Assembly (NCBI GenBank): GCA_910588025.1
Contig: CAJUQG010000028.1
Span: 1 to 14,605, forward strand
Source of the DNA: an uncultured Bacilli bacterium
GTDB lineage: Bacteria; Bacillota_I; Bacilli_A; RF39; UBA660
Reading direction: 5' to 3'
Length of the DNA stretch: 14,605 nt
Position numbers and translations under genes: made by a program. Position 1 is the stretch's first letter, and each line of letters opens with the position of its first letter. A model generated the notes under the pieces. It worked only from the letters and a program-made list of their open reading frames with translations, was not told where the DNA came from and did not search any database. Positions 13,950 to 14,605 of this stretch are shown in pieces.

Positions 13950-14605
13950 TGAACAAAAAAAATATATTCATAAACTTCGAAATCAAAAATTATTTGTTAT
14001 TTTTATGCAAATTCTTTTCGTAATTATTTTTTTAGGATTGTGGGAATATTGCGCGAACGAAAAAATTATTAATCCATTTATTTTTTCTAGTCCATCAAGA
14101 ATTTTAGAATGTATTGTTACAACTTATCAGTCTGGTGATTTAATCAAGCATATTTTTACTACATTTTATGAAACTATTTTAGCTTTTGTCATAGGAATTA
14201 GTTTAGGTTTTTTCATTGCTGTCTTACTTTATGAATTTCCAATCGTTGCAAAAATTGTAGAACCATTTTTAACAATGTTAAATAGTTTGCCAAAAGTAGC
14301 ACTTGGTCCAATTATTATTATTTGGACAGGAGCAAATACAAAATCCATTATTGTAATGGCATTACTTATCAATTTAATTGTTAGTATTTTAACTATTTAT
14401 AATGGATTTTTAGGGGCAGATGCAAACCGACTAAAACTTATGAAAACATTTCATGCTAGTAAATTACAAACATTATTTTATTTGATTATTCCAAGTTCAA
14501 AAAATACGATTGTATCTTCTTTAAAACTTAATATTTCTATGACTTTAATTGGAGTTATTATGGGAGAATTCTTAGTTAGTAAAAAAGGAATTGGCTATTT
14601 AATCA
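13936..14605 (+). CDS. ABC transporter permease, BPD_transp_1 family (partial, cut by window end)
   Basis: The reading frame stays open from the end of the ATPase gene to the last base, giving about 223 codons with no stop. The N-terminus is cytoplasmic and basic, then a membrane helix (FVIFMQILFVIIFLGLWEY). SSPSRIL follows, as in SsuC/TauC/ThiX-type permeases. Further helices are ETILAFVIGISLGFFIAVLL and IIIIWTGAN-to-IIVMALL. The cytoplasmic EAA-like loop is GADANRLKLMKTFHASKLQ, followed by FYLIIPSS, the site that docks on the ATPase. Two in-frame ATGs exist. The one at 13936 lies 5 bases after GGAAGGA (13924-13930) and is preferred. The one at 13942 is 11 bases away. Either way the gene overlaps the end of the ATPase gene (14 or 8 bases). 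The C-terminus lies outside the window. Confidence 0.88.
   Translation, partial: MSMSSEQKKYIHKLRNQKLFVIFMQILFVIIFLGLWEYCANEKIINPFIFSSPSRILECIVTTYQSGDLIKHIFTTFYETILAFVIGISLGFFIAVLLYEFPIVAKIVEPFLTMLNSLPKVALGPIIIIWTGANTKSIIVMALLINLIVSILTIYNGFLGADANRLKLMKTFHASKLQTLFYLIIPSSKNTIVSSLKLNISMTLIGVIMGEFLVSKKGIGYLI

Noticed and set aside
75..14605. Mollicute genetic code (TGA as tryptophan)
   Set aside because: All genes are complete without any in-frame TGA, and tryptophan positions are TGG, so the standard code is sufficient.

Overview
The window is AT-rich (about 30% GC by eye) and looks like a chromosomal segment of a low-GC Gram-positive (Firmicutes/Bacilli-type) bacterium. The signs are strong AGGAGG ribosome binding sites, sigma-A-like promoters that often carry an extended TGn -10, a T-box leader, U-tailed hairpin terminators, and pcrA and ligA in one transcription unit. 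All genes read with the standard code: tryptophan is TGG, and the twelve complete genes stop with TAA (8) or TAG (4), never TGA. An uncultured gut-type Bacilli lineage related to the Mollicutes would fit, but that placement is inference.

Layout. Everything from 1 to 12055 is on the minus strand, and everything from 12218 to the end is on the plus strand. Reading the minus strand in its transcription direction, from right to left: (i) a cytoplasmic transglutaminase-like protein with an intact Cys-His-Asp triad (11129-12055). (ii) A self-contained three-gene unit of unknown function (9273-11045), with its own promoter, a perfect palindrome inside that promoter, very strong Shine-Dalgarno sites and its own terminator. 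It encodes a 377-aa coiled-coil plus helical-repeat protein and two small proteins that seem to carry the same kind of helical repeat. (iii) A DNA-maintenance operon, pcrA - unknown 224-aa ORF - sugar-type nucleotidyltransferase - ligA (3395-9114). It has a promoter flanked by LexA-like half-matched boxes and ends in a hairpin that contains the ligA stop codon. (iv) lysS for class II lysyl-tRNA synthetase (1613-3079), preceded by a complete T-box leader with an A-rich lysine-type specifier. (v) A YfcC/DcuC-type membrane transporter (75-1493), with tandem hairpins after its stop codon.

On the plus strand an ABC importer operon starts at 12218: an NMT1/THI5-like substrate-binding protein anchored by an uncleaved N-terminal helix, a SsuB/TauB/ThiZ-like ATPase, and a permease cut by the window edge. 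Its promoter also carries a long perfect palindrome between the -35 and -10 elements, so it is probably repressor-controlled. No TPP or other riboswitch was seen there, and its substrate cannot be named from this window.

The least explained part is the three-gene cassette at 9251-11101. The second is the unknown ORF plus nucleotidyltransferase pair inserted between pcrA and ligA. No CRISPR array, IS element, tRNA, rRNA or phage gene was seen. The only gene-free stretch over 300 bases (3080-3394) is filled by the lysS T-box leader, its promoter and the ligA terminator.
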